This document shows, one piece after another, positions 54,499-63,006 of a stretch of 64,000 bases of DNA. The notes below the pieces were generated by a model. The model was not told the origin of the DNA. It was given only the letters and a program-made list of their open reading frames with translations, and did not search any database. Positions within the stretch are counted from its first letter, which is position 1, and each line of letters begins with the position of its first letter. A program made the translations under genes and the position numbers. Origin of the DNA: Streptomyces camponoticapitis (GTDB taxonomy: Bacteria; Actinomycetota; Actinomycetes; Streptomycetales; Streptomycetaceae); the NCBI RefSeq assembly GCF_014646115.1, contig NZ_BMMV01000004.1, positions 62,001 to 126,000 of the forward strand. The letters are read 5' to 3'.

Positions 54499-55715
54499 TT
54501 GTTTCCTCCGTCGAAGTGCGGGTTCTCCCAGACGACCGTCGCGCCCATGCCGAAGCCGACGCACATGGTGGTGATGCCGTAGCGGACCTGCGGCTGCTCC
54601 TCGAACTGCCGGGCCAGCTGCGTCATCAGACGTACGCCGGAGGAGGCCAGCGGATGGCCGTACGCGATGGCGCCGCCGTACTGGTTGACGCGCGGGTCGT
54701 CGTCGGCGATCCCGTAGTGGTCGAGGAAGGCCAGCACCTGCACGGCGAAGGCCTCGTTGATCTCGAACAGACCGATGTCACCGATCGACAGACCGGCCTT
54801 GGCCAGCGCCTTCTCGGTCGAGGGGATCGGGCCGAAGCCCATCACCTCCGGCTCGACACCCACGTACGCGTAGCTCACGAGGCGCATCCTGACCGGCAGC
54901 CCGGCCTCACGCGCGAACTCCTCGGAGGCGATCAGCGAGGCGGTGGCGCCGTCGTTGAGACCGGCCGCGTTGCCGGCCGTGACACGGCCGTGCGGGCGGA
55001 AGGGGGTCTTGAGCCCGGCCAGGGACTCCAGCGTCGTACCGGGCCGCATGGGCTCGTCCTCGGTGGCCAGGCCCCAGCCCGTCTCGCCGCCCTCGGGGCT
55101 GGTGCGGCGCACCGACACCGGCACGAGATCCTGCTGGATCTTGCCGTTCGCGTACGCCTTGGCGGCCTTCTCCTGCGAGCGCACGGCGTATTCGTCGGCG
55201 CGCCGCTTGGTGATGTGCGGGAAGCGGTCGTGCAGGTTCTCCGCGGTCATGCCCATGAAGAGGGCCGACTCGTCGACGAGCTTCTCCGAGACGAACCGCG
55301 GGTTCGGGTCGACGCCCTCGCCCATCGGGTGGCGGCCCATGTGCTCGACACCGCCGGCGACGACGATGTCGTACGCGCCGAAGGCGATCGACCCCGCGGT
55401 GGTCGTCACGGCGGTCATCGCGCCCGCGCACATACGGTCGATCGAGTAGCCGGGCACGGACTGCGGCAGCCCGGCGAGGATGCCGGCGGTACGGCCGATG
55501 GTCAGGCCCTGGTCGCCGATCTGGGTGGTCGCGGCGATGGCGACCTCGTCGATCTTCGCGGGGTCGAGGTCCGGGTTGCGGCGCAGCAGCTCCCGGATCG
55601 CCTTCACGACCAGGTCGTCGGCGCGGGTCTCGTGGTAGATGCCCTTCGGGCCCGCCTTGCCGAACGGGGTGCGGACGCCGTCGACGAAGACGACGTCCCT
55701 GACGGTACGAGGCAC
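54495..55715 (-). CDS. fadA: Acetyl-CoA acetyltransferase / 3-ketoacyl-CoA thiolase
   Basis: 406 aa from GTG after GGAGGAGAG. The nucleophilic Cys is in IDRMCAGAMTAV (about 92), and the second catalytic pair in GHPLASSG and CVGFGMGATVV near the C-terminus. GGVEHMGRHPMGEG and NEAFAVQVLAF are typical. It performs the thiolytic last step of beta-oxidation and is the first gene of the fadA-fadB operon, coupled by a 4-nt overlap. Confidence 0.95.
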   Translation of the reverse strand: MPRTVRDVVFVDGVRTPFGKAGPKGIYHETRADDLVVKAIRELLRRNPDLDPAKIDEVAIAATTQIGDQGLTIGRTAGILAGLPQSVPGYSIDRMCAGAMTAVTTTAGSIAFGAYDIVVAGGVEHMGRHPMGEGVDPNPRFVSEKLVDESALFMGMTAENLHDRFPHITKRRADEYAVRSQEKAAKAYANGKIQQDLVPVSVRRTSPEGGETGWGLATEDEPMRPGTTLESLAGLKTPFRPHGRVTAGNAAGLNDGATASLIASEEFAREAGLPVRMRLVSYAYVGVEPEVMGFGPIPSTEKALAKAGLSIGDIGLFEINEAFAVQVLAFLDHYGIADDDPRVNQYGGAIAYGHPLASSGVRLMTQLARQFEEQPQVRYGITTMCVGFGMGATVVWENPHFDGGNK

Positions 55716-55905
55716 GATGGCTCTCCTCCAGGGTGCGGGGGTGGCTCTGCTGCGGGCACGCTCTGTCGAATCCTATGCTACTTGCGGGTAACCGCACTGC
55801 CCAGAGAGACGGGGTGTTCTCCGGGTCACGGTTACGAGGTCGCCTCTCCCGGCGGGGGGCGGCCCTGCCGGGGTTGCGGTGGTGTCCGGGTGCCGCTCCG
55901 GTGTC

Positions 55906-56092
55906 ATGCCCGGACGGCGCGATTTACGCCGCGTGCAGGGCTCGTTGGACAGCACCCCCCACCGGCGTGAGGGGGGCGGGGTCGTATGAGGGGTGTGTTC
56001 GGACACTCAGGCTGATTTGTGGCGCGGGAACAAGAACGTCTCCACGGGTCCAACGAGCCCTGCGCGCGCCGCAAATCACGCCGTCCGGACAT
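55906..56092. repeat. 187-bp imperfect inverted-repeat element (MITE-like)
   Basis: Two 45-bp arms, 55906-55950 and 56048-56092, pair at 40 of 45 positions (shared ends ATG.CCGGACGGCG and CAGGGCTCGTTGGAC) around a 97-bp centre. The centre holds a G-rich part (55966-55980). The 473-nt interval between fadA and rnd holds this element and no convincing gene; short frames across it mirror each other because of the repeat. It could be a miniature transposon remnant, a structured RNA, or a large terminator. Confidence 0.75.
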
Positions 56093-56188
56093 ACCCCTCC
56101 GGAGGCCCCGAACCCCGCCCCCGGCAACGAGACAGCAACCAAGACCCGCAACCGCGCCGGACGGCGACCCCGCGCCGGAGGCGACCCG

Positions 56189-57472
56189 TCAGCCCGTGGA
56201 CGCCGTCGCCGTCAGCGCACGCGTCAGCAGCGGCGCCACCTGCTCCACCTGCCACCGCCGCGCGCCATGCGCGGCCAGCGCCGCCGACACCGCCTCCACG
56301 CTCCGCTCCGCCGGCGGCTCCCAGCAGACCCGCCGCACCGTGTCCGGCGTGATCAGGTTCTCCTGCGGCATGTTCAGCCGCTCCGCCAGCGCCGTCACCG
56401 AGGCGCGGGCCGCCGAGAGCCGGGCCGCCGCCTCCGGGTCCTTGTCCGCCCACGAGCGCGGCGGCGGCGGACCGTTCAGCGGCTGCCCGGGCTGCGGCAG
56501 CTCCCCGTCGGGCAGTGCCTTCGCCCGGTCGATCGCGGTCTGCCACTGTTCGAGCTGGCGCCGCCCCATCCGGTGCCCGAAGCCGGGCAGCGCGGTGAGC
56601 GCGTGCACGTTGAGCGGCAGTGCCAGCGCCGCCTCGATGATCGCGCCGTCGCTGAGGACCTTGCCGGGGGAGACGTCGCGCCGCTGTGCGGCCTGGTCGC
56701 GGGCGTTCCACAGCTCCCGTACGACGGCCATCTGCCGGCGCCGCCGGACCTTGTGCATGCCGGACGTTCGGCGCCACGGGTCCTTGCGCGGAGGCGGCGG
56801 CGGGGCGGAGGCGATCGCGTCGAACTCCTGCCAGGCCCAGTCCAGCTTGTTCTGCCGGTCCAGCTCCTTCTCCAGCGCGTTGCGCAGGTCGACCAGCAGC
56901 TCGACGTCGAGCGCGGCGTACCGCAGCCATGGCTCGGGGAGCGGTCTGGTCGACCAGTCGACGGCGGAGTGGCCCTTCTCCAGGGCGAACCCGAGGACGT
57001 TCTCGACCATCGCGCCGAGGCCGACGCGCGGGAAGCCCGCGAGCCGTCCCGCCAGCTCGGTGTCGAACAGCCGCGTGGGGCGCATGCCTATTTCCCTCAG
57101 GCACGGCAGGTCCTGGGTCGCGGCGTGCAGGATCCACTCCGTACCGGCGAGGACGTCGCCGAGGGCCGAGAGGTCGGGGCAGCCGACCGGATCGATCAGC
57201 GCGGTGCCCGCGCCTTCGCGGCGCAGCTGTACGAGGTAGGCGCTCTGCCCGTAGCGGTAGCCGGACGCCCGCTCGGCGTCGACGGCCAGCGGGCCGGTGC
57301 CCGCGGCGAAGGAAGCGATCACCTCGGCGAGCGCTTCTTCGGTGGCGACCACCGGCGGAATGCCTTCGCGAGGCTCCAACAAAGGGATCGGCGCCGGTTC
57401 GACGTCGGCCGGGGGAGCGCCCCCGGTGGTTCGCAGTGCTGGGTCTGCTGCGGTCTCTTGGGCGTCGGTCAC
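56189..57472 (-). CDS. rnd: Ribonuclease D-family 3'-5' exoribonuclease
   Basis: 427 aa from GTG. Residues about 40-215 form the DEDD exonuclease: Exo I VDAERASGYRYGQSAYLVQL, Exo II ILHAATQDLPCLREIGMRP followed by LFDTELAGRL, Exo III LRYAALDVELLVDLR. An HRDC domain follows at about 240-320 (RELWNARDQAAQRRDVSPGK, ALTALPGF), and a second HRDC-like part closes the protein. It trims tRNA and other small RNAs in bacteria. The gene is upstream-adjacent to whiI on the same strand, separated by 87 nt. Confidence 0.93.
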   Translation of the reverse strand: MTDAQETAADPALRTTGGAPPADVEPAPIPLLEPREGIPPVVATEEALAEVIASFAAGTGPLAVDAERASGYRYGQSAYLVQLRREGAGTALIDPVGCPDLSALGDVLAGTEWILHAATQDLPCLREIGMRPTRLFDTELAGRLAGFPRVGLGAMVENVLGFALEKGHSAVDWSTRPLPEPWLRYAALDVELLVDLRNALEKELDRQNKLDWAWQEFDAIASAPPPPPRKDPWRRTSGMHKVRRRRQMAVVRELWNARDQAAQRRDVSPGKVLSDGAIIEAALALPLNVHALTALPGFGHRMGRRQLEQWQTAIDRAKALPDGELPQPGQPLNGPPPPRSWADKDPEAAARLSAARASVTALAERLNMPQENLITPDTVRRVCWEPPAERSVEAVSAALAAHGARRWQVEQVAPLLTRALTATASTG

Positions 57473-57559
57473 GTGTCAAGGGTATCTGTGAACGGACGCC
57501 GCCCGCCGACGGAACGTTCCGTCGGCGGGCGATGCGGCCGGTGGGGAGGGTGAAACCGG

Positions 57560-58219
57560 TCAGTGAATGATCCCGGTGCGGAGGGCCACGGCGACCATTC
57601 CCGCCCGGTCGCCCGTGCCGAGCTTGCGCGCGATACGGGCGAGGTGGCTCTTGACGGTCAGGGCCGACAGGCCCATCGAGACGCCGATCGCCTTGTTCGA
57701 CTGGCCTTCGGCGACCAGTCTGAGCACCTCGACCTCACGGCCGGAGAGCTCGCGGTAGCCGCCCGGGTGGCTCGGGGAACCCGGGGGGCGGCGGTGCATG
57801 CGGGGTCCGGCGCCGATGGGGGCGGCGCCGGGGCGGCCGGGGTGGCCGATGTTCGTACGCGTACCGGTCACGACGTAGCCCTTGACGCCGCCCGCGAGGG
57901 CGTTGCGCACCGCGCCGATGTCGTCGGCCGCGGAGAGGGCGAGGCCGTTGGGCCAGCCTGCTGCCCGGGTCTCGGACAGCAGGGTCAGCCCGGAACCGTC
58001 GGGCAGGTGGACGTCGGCAACGCAGATGTCGCGTGGGTTGCCGACGCGGGGACGCGCCTCCGCGATGGACGAAGCCTCGATGACGTCGCGTACTCCGAGA
58101 GCCCACAGATGGCGGGTGACGGTGGAGCGGACGCGAGGGTCGGCCACGACGACCATGGCCGTCGGCTTGTTCGGGCGGTAGGCGACCAGGCTTGCGGGCT
58201 GCTCGAGGAGAACGGACAC
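57560..58219 (-). CDS. whiI: Atypical response regulator WhiI (sporulation)
   Basis: 219 aa from GTG after AGGAGG; longer frames upstream are possible but this length fits the known protein. Residues about 15-125 are a receiver-like domain (TAMVVVADPRVRSTVTRHLW, ICVADVHLPDGSG with the phospho-site Asp, but without the usual paired acidic residues at the end of strand 1). Residues about 150-219 are a LuxR-type HTH (LSGREVEVLRLVAEGQSNKA, IGVSMGLSALTVKSHLARIA). In Streptomyces WhiI acts as a heterodimer with BldM on late sporulation genes and is thought not to need phosphorylation. Identification rests on strong similarity to the remembered S. coelicolor sequence and on neighbours rnd and hemE. 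Confidence 0.92.
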   Translation of the reverse strand: MSVLLEQPASLVAYRPNKPTAMVVVADPRVRSTVTRHLWALGVRDVIEASSIAEARPRVGNPRDICVADVHLPDGSGLTLLSETRAAGWPNGLALSAADDIGAVRNALAGGVKGYVVTGTRTNIGHPGRPGAAPIGAGPRMHRRPPGSPSHPGGYRELSGREVEVLRLVAEGQSNKAIGVSMGLSALTVKSHLARIARKLGTGDRAGMVAVALRTGIIH

Positions 58220-58432
58220 CAGGCCTCCTGGGAAGGTGCGGGACGGGCCGGCTCTGGGGATGAAGCCGGGGGCGAACCGTGCTTGAAGGGTCATTGACCT
58301 CTTCGGCAGCAACCGTCTCCGCCTTTAGAGAATGATCACGAATTGATGAGTAACAATTCGGGCAATTCGGATGCGCGATCGATCATCCTACGAGTGGGCC
58401 CTTCCCCGGAGCGCGGATTTCAACCTCCCCGC

Positions 58433-58476
58433 AGGGGGTGGCTTGTCGATCCGGCCGGATCGACAAGCCACCCCCT
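58433..58476. terminator. 44-bp perfect palindrome overlapping the DUF3000 stop
   Basis: 58433-58476 is a perfect palindrome (arms of 22 bp, AGGGGGTGGCTTGTCGATCC and CGG, no loop). It overlaps the last base pair of the minus-strand stop codon at 58475-58477. Its position is that of a terminator insulating whiI from the upstream gene. Confidence 0.75.
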
Positions 58477-59149
58477 AGCGAGCCTGAGGGCCCCGGCGCT
58501 GGGGGAGCGAGACCACTCCCGCGCCCGGCTCCGTCGGGCCGGTGGGGGGCGCCGGCGGGAGCCCCGCGAGCTGGCACAGCAGATCGCACCAGGCCGCCAA
58601 GTGCGTTGCCGAGTCCGGGACTCCGCCCATGCCCTCGCGCGGCGTCCAGGAGGCCCTGATCTCGATCTGGGTCGCCGGACGGCGCTCCGAGAGTCCGCCG
58701 AAGTAGTGCGACCCCGCGCGGGTGACCGTGCCGCTCGGCTCCCCGTACGACAGACCGCGCGCTTCGAGCGCCCCGGTCAGCCACGACCAGCAGACCTCCG
58801 GGAGCAGCGGGTCCGCCGCCATTTCCGGCTCCAGCTCCGCCCGTACGAGCGTCACCAGCCGGAACGTGCCCTGCCAGGCGTCGTGTCCGTCCGGGTCGTG
58901 GAGCAGCACCAGCCTGCCGTCGGCCAGGTCGTCGTCCCCCTGGACCACCGCGGCCTCCAGCGCGTACGCGTGCGGAGCGAGCCGCTGAGGAGGCTTGGTC
59001 GGGTCGATCTCCATCTCGGGGCGCAGCCGCGCCGTCCGCAAAGCTTCGACGGCCAGTCGGAACGCGGACGGGACGGAGTCCCCCTCCGTACCCCCCGTAC
59101 CGCCGACGCCGTTGGAATGATCAGAAAACTGTCCCTGAGCCGCAGCCAT
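58475..59149 (-). CDS. DUF3000 family protein
   Basis: 224 aa. The pattern SAFRLAVEALRTARLRPEME, APHAYALEAAVVQG, ADGRLVLLHDPDGHDAWQGT and SHYFGGLSERRPATQIEIRA is the DUF3000 family, found in actinobacteria next to hemE. The function is unknown. The start at ATG 59149 has no strong ribosome site. It is divergent from hemE, with 91 bp between the starts. Confidence 0.9.
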   Translation of the reverse strand: MAAAQGQFSDHSNGVGGTGGTEGDSVPSAFRLAVEALRTARLRPEMEIDPTKPPQRLAPHAYALEAAVVQGDDDLADGRLVLLHDPDGHDAWQGTFRLVTLVRAELEPEMAADPLLPEVCWSWLTGALEARGLSYGEPSGTVTRAGSHYFGGLSERRPATQIEIRASWTPREGMGGVPDSATHLAAWCDLLCQLAGLPPAPPTGPTEPGAGVVSLPQRRGPQAR

Positions 59150-59240
59150 GCGGGGAAGAGTAGGCGGAACGAGCGTCCCGTGCGGTGAAGGACACCCGGC
59201 CCGGGGCGGCCGCTTCTGTGTACATGCGAAGATTCTGGGC

Positions 59241-60335
59241 GTGAGCGCCAACGACCGCCCCTCGGGCCAGCCGACGAAGACCGCGCCGACATCGGCGACA
59301 CTCGCCACCCGCGACTCCGCCTTCATGAAGGCGTGCAGGCGGGAGCCCGTGCCCCACACCCCGGTGTGGTTCATGCGACAGGCGGGCCGTTCGCTGCCCG
59401 AGTACCGCAAGCTGCGCGAGGGCACGGCGATGCTGGAGTCGTGCATGCGGCCCGACATGGTCACCGAGATCACGCTCCAGCCGGTCCGCAGGCACGGGGT
59501 CGACGCGGCGGTCTACTTCAGCGACATCGTCGTCCCGCTCAAGGCCATCGGCGTCGACCTCGACATCAAGCCGGGCGTCGGCCCCGTCGTGGCGCACCCC
59601 ATCCGCTCGCGCGCCGACCTCGCGCAGTTGCGGGACCTGACGCCGGACGACGTCCACTACGTCACCGAGGCGATGGGCATGCTCACCGCCGAGCTGGGGT
59701 CGACCCCGCTCATCGGCTTCGCGGGCGCCCCGTTCACCCTGGCGAGCTATCTCGTGGAGGGCGGGCCGTCCCGTAACCACGAGAACACCAAGGCCATGAT
59801 GTACGGCGACCCGGAACTCTGGGCCGAACTGCTCGACCGGCTCGCGGAGATCACCGGCGCGTTCCTCAAGGTGCAGATCGAGGCGGGCGCGAGCGCCGTC
59901 CAGCTCTTCGACTCGTGGGTCGGCGCGCTCGCCCCCGCCGACTACCGGCGCTCCGCGATGCCCGCGTCCGCGAAGGTCTTCGACATGATCGCCGGCTACG
60001 GCGTGCCGCGTATCCACTTCGGTGTCGGTACGGGCGAACTGCTCGGCCTGATGGGCGAGGCGGGCGCGGACGTCGTGGGCGTCGACTGGCGCGTACCGCT
60101 GGACGAGGCGGCCCGCCGCGTCGGCCCCGGCAAGGCGCTCCAGGGCAATCTCGACCCGGCGGTCCTCTTCGCCCCCACGCGTGCGGTGGAGACGAAGACC
60201 GACGAAGTCCTCGACGCCGCCAAGGGGTTGGAGGGGCACATCTTCAATCTCGGGCACGGGGTGCTTCCGAACATGGACCCGGACTCGCTGACCCGACTCG
60301 TCGAATACGTCCACACCCGGACCGCGCGCCAGTAA
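59241..60335 (+). CDS. hemE: Uroporphyrinogen decarboxylase
   Basis: 364 aa from GTG; no clear ribosome site, so the start is uncertain. Signatures: PVWFMRQAGRSLPEYR (substrate-binding Arg), YFSDIVVPLKAIG with the catalytic Asp, GFAGAPFTLASYLVEGG and FNLGHGVLPN. It decarboxylates uroporphyrinogen III to coproporphyrinogen III in heme synthesis. The hemY gene at 63007 acts one or two steps later. The gene is followed within 3 nt by the convergent oxidoreductase. Confidence 0.96.
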   Translation: MSANDRPSGQPTKTAPTSATLATRDSAFMKACRREPVPHTPVWFMRQAGRSLPEYRKLREGTAMLESCMRPDMVTEITLQPVRRHGVDAAVYFSDIVVPLKAIGVDLDIKPGVGPVVAHPIRSRADLAQLRDLTPDDVHYVTEAMGMLTAELGSTPLIGFAGAPFTLASYLVEGGPSRNHENTKAMMYGDPELWAELLDRLAEITGAFLKVQIEAGASAVQLFDSWVGALAPADYRRSAMPASAKVFDMIAGYGVPRIHFGVGTGELLGLMGEAGADVVGVDWRVPLDEAARRVGPGKALQGNLDPAVLFAPTRAVETKTDEVLDAAKGLEGHIFNLGHGVLPNMDPDSLTRLVEYVHTRTARQ

Positions 60336-60337
60336 CC

Positions 60338-61717
60338 TCACCACCCCGCCTTCCTGACGGCGGCCGTCGCCTTGCGGGCCGCCACCAGGACCGGGTCCCA
60401 GACCGGGGAGAACGGCGGCGCGTAGCCCAGGTCCAGCGCCGTCATCTGTTCCACCGTCATCCGGGCCGTGAGGGCGACCGCCGCGATGTCCACCCGCTTC
60501 GCGGCTCCCACGCCGCCCACGATCTGCACGCCGAGCAGCCGGCCCGACCGGCGTTCGGCGAGCATCTTCACCGTCATCAGCGGCGCCCCCGGCAGATACC
60601 CGGCCGTGCCCGTGGACTCGATGGTCGCCGACACGTACTGGAGCCCCGCCGCGCGGGCGTCCTTCTCGCGCAGTCCCGTCCGGGCGATCTCCCGGTCGCA
60701 GACCTTGCTGACGGCGGTGCCGACGACGCCCGGGAACGTGCCGTAGTCGCCGCCCACGTTCGCGCCGATGATCTGGCCGTGCTTGTTGGCGTGCGTGCCC
60801 AGCGCGATATGCCGGGTGGTGCCCGTGACCAGGTCCAGCACCTCGACGCAGTCGCCGCCCGCCCAGATGTCGTCGTGACCGCGTACCCGCATCGACAGAT
60901 CGGTGAGCAGCCCGCGGTGCGGGCCGAGCGGCAGACCGGCGGCCTCGGCGAGCGCCGTCTCCGGGCGGACACCGATGCCGAGGACGACGACGTCCGCCGG
61001 GTACTCGGCGTCGTCGGTCACGACCGCCCTGACCCGGCCGTCGTCGCCGGTCAGGATCTCGGAGACGGCCGCGCCGCCGACCGTCGTGATGCCGAGGCCG
61101 TCCATCGCCTCGTGGACCAGTCGCCCCATGTCCGGGTCCAGCGTGGCCATCGGCTGCTCGTCGCGGTGCAGGACGGTGACCTCGTACCCGCGCTTGAGCA
61201 GCGCCTCCGCCATCTCGACGCCGATGTAACCCGCGCCCACGACGACCGCGCGTCCGCCGTCCGTGCGGGCCAGCGTCTCGATCATCGCCTCGCCGTCGCC
61301 GAGGGTCTGCACGCCGTGCACGCCGGGGGCGTCGATGCCCGGCAGCGATGGCCGGACCGGCCGCGCGCCCGTGGCGATCACCAGCTTGTCGTACTCCGTC
61401 CACGACTCGGTCCCGGCGTCCAGATCCCGGGCCAGGACCCGCCTGCCCTCGGTGTCGATCCGTACGGCCTCGGTCCGCATCCGCAGATCGATCGCTCGCG
61501 CCCGGTGCTCCTCCGGAGTGCGGGCGACGAGGTCGTCGAGCCGCTCGACGTCGCCGCCGACCCAGTACGGGATGCCGCACGCCGAGTACGAGGCGTAGTC
61601 GCCGCGCTCGAAGGCGACGATCTCCAGCTCGTCGGGCCCCTTGAACCTGCGGGCCTGCGACGCGGCGGACATTCCCGCCGCGTCGCCGCCGATGACCACC
61701 AAGCGCTCCGCTGCCAT
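60338..61717 (-). CDS. FAD-dependent pyridine nucleotide-disulfide oxidoreductase (CoA-disulfide reductase-like)
   Basis: 459 aa from ATG after AAGGGG. Dinucleotide sites are LVVIGGDAAGMSAASQARRF (FAD) and AVVVGAGYIGVEMAEALLKR (NAD(P)H). The single redox Cys lies in YASYSACGIPYWVGG, as in CoA-disulfide reductases, NADH oxidases and persulfide reductases. C-terminal residues about 330-459 form the dimerisation domain (IVGGVGAAKRVDIAAVALTA). It may reduce a low-molecular-weight disulfide or O2; the family does not settle which. Location beside hemE is conserved in the Streptomyces order as far as I remember. Confidence 0.9.
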   Translation of the reverse strand: MAAERLVVIGGDAAGMSAASQARRFKGPDELEIVAFERGDYASYSACGIPYWVGGDVERLDDLVARTPEEHRARAIDLRMRTEAVRIDTEGRRVLARDLDAGTESWTEYDKLVIATGARPVRPSLPGIDAPGVHGVQTLGDGEAMIETLARTDGGRAVVVGAGYIGVEMAEALLKRGYEVTVLHRDEQPMATLDPDMGRLVHEAMDGLGITTVGGAAVSEILTGDDGRVRAVVTDDAEYPADVVVLGIGVRPETALAEAAGLPLGPHRGLLTDLSMRVRGHDDIWAGGDCVEVLDLVTGTTRHIALGTHANKHGQIIGANVGGDYGTFPGVVGTAVSKVCDREIARTGLREKDARAAGLQYVSATIESTGTAGYLPGAPLMTVKMLAERRSGRLLGVQIVGGVGAAKRVDIAAVALTARMTVEQMTALDLGYAPPFSPVWDPVLVAARKATAAVRKAGW

Positions 61718-61787
61718 TGCGCGTCCCCTTCGGATGTGTGCGGGGTACCGCGTACCCCGCACACAGACGCTACGCGGAGGCGCCGGT

Positions 61788-62804
61788 TCAGTCCTGCTTG
61801 CCCGTGTCCGGCGATTGCGCCGGGGCGGCCGGGGCCGCCGGTGCGGGGTCGGGTGCGGGTGCCGGGGCGGGCTCCGGTGCCTCTGCCGGGGTCGCGACGG
61901 GCGTACGCCGCGCTCCCGCGCCCAGCAGCCGTACGCCGAACAGCCGCCACAGCACGTACAGCAGCGCCAGCGCCGCGGCGAACGGCAGGATCGCGGCCAG
62001 CACCACCACGGTCCACCGCAGCATCGACACGAACGCGTCCCAGCCGCCGCCCAGCGCGTCCAGGAAGCCCGGGTCGTCGTCCCCCTCGTCCTTCTTCTCC
62101 TTCGTCTCCTCGCTCAGGTCGAGCGTGACCGTCGCCATCGTCGTCCGGTCGGCGAGCGACGCCTGCCTGGCCAGCAGGGATTCCAACTCGGCCTGGCGAT
62201 TGTTCAGTTGGGTCTCCAGGGCCACCACGTCCGTGACGTCCTCGGCCCGGTCCATCAGCTCCCGTACGCGGTTCACGCTCGCGCGCTGCGTCGCGATACG
62301 GCTCTTCACGTCGACCACCTGCTCGGTGACGTCCTTCGCGTTCGCCGTGCGCGCCAGCAGCTTGCCGGTGCCCGCGAGTTCCTTGAGGACGGAGTCGTAC
62401 TCCGCCTCCGGGACCCGCAGCACGACCTTCGAGGTCACGTGTGTGTCGTCGATACGCTCCGTGCTCTCGTCCTCGATCTCGCCGCCCGCCCCGAGCGCGA
62501 CCGAACGGGCCGTGGCGAGCGCCTTCGTCACGCTCTTCACCTCCACGGAGAGGGACGCGGTGCGGATCACATGGGTCTTCGCCGGGTCGGCGTCGGCCGC
62601 CTCGCCCTTCCCGGCCTGCTGGTCGCCGGCTTCGTACGCCTTGTCGGCGGCCGCCTCCGGGGCGGCGGCCCCCTGCCCGCCCTTCGCCGGCCGGGCCGCG
62701 CTGTCGGCCTTCATGTCTCCGCTGTCCGAACCGCCCGCACCGCACCCCGCCAGGGCCAGTGAAGCGGTGAGAAGTGCTGCCGCGAATGCGGGAAGTGCAC
62801 GCAT
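61788..62804 (-). CDS. DUF4349 lipoprotein
   Basis: 338 aa. The first 20 residues are a lipoprotein signal ending LALAGCGAG. A low-complexity Ala/Gly/Lys spacer follows to about 75. Residues about 80-285 are the DUF4349 domain: THVIRTASLSVEVKSVTKAL, a long coiled coil (VDVKSRIATQRASVNRVREL ... ETQLNNRQAELESLLARQ) and one transmembrane helix (VVVLAAILPFAAALALLYVL) near 285. The cytoplasmic end is a Pro/Ala repeat tail. The function is unknown; it may tether lipid-anchored and membrane-anchored ends across the envelope. Confidence 0.9.
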   Translation of the reverse strand: MRALPAFAAALLTASLALAGCGAGGSDSGDMKADSAARPAKGGQGAAAPEAAADKAYEAGDQQAGKGEAADADPAKTHVIRTASLSVEVKSVTKALATARSVALGAGGEIEDESTERIDDTHVTSKVVLRVPEAEYDSVLKELAGTGKLLARTANAKDVTEQVVDVKSRIATQRASVNRVRELMDRAEDVTDVVALETQLNNRQAELESLLARQASLADRTTMATVTLDLSEETKEKKDEGDDDPGFLDALGGGWDAFVSMLRWTVVVLAAILPFAAALALLYVLWRLFGVRLLGAGARRTPVATPAEAPEPAPAPAPDPAPAAPAAPAQSPDTGKQD

Positions 62805-63006
62805 GTCGGTCCCCCCAAAGAAGCCGAGCGCTGATATCGGGGGTTCGACGGACGGGCGGGGGAGCGGGTTGCGCTTTTCCGGTCGCGAAGCGGTCACGGT
62901 CGGGACTCGGTACGGACCGGGCGCGAAGGGGCCGCGATGAGCTGCGCCGGACCCGGGTCGACCCGTGCCGGAAAAGGTCCGGAGGTGGTCTGAGAGAGTG
63001 GCAGCC

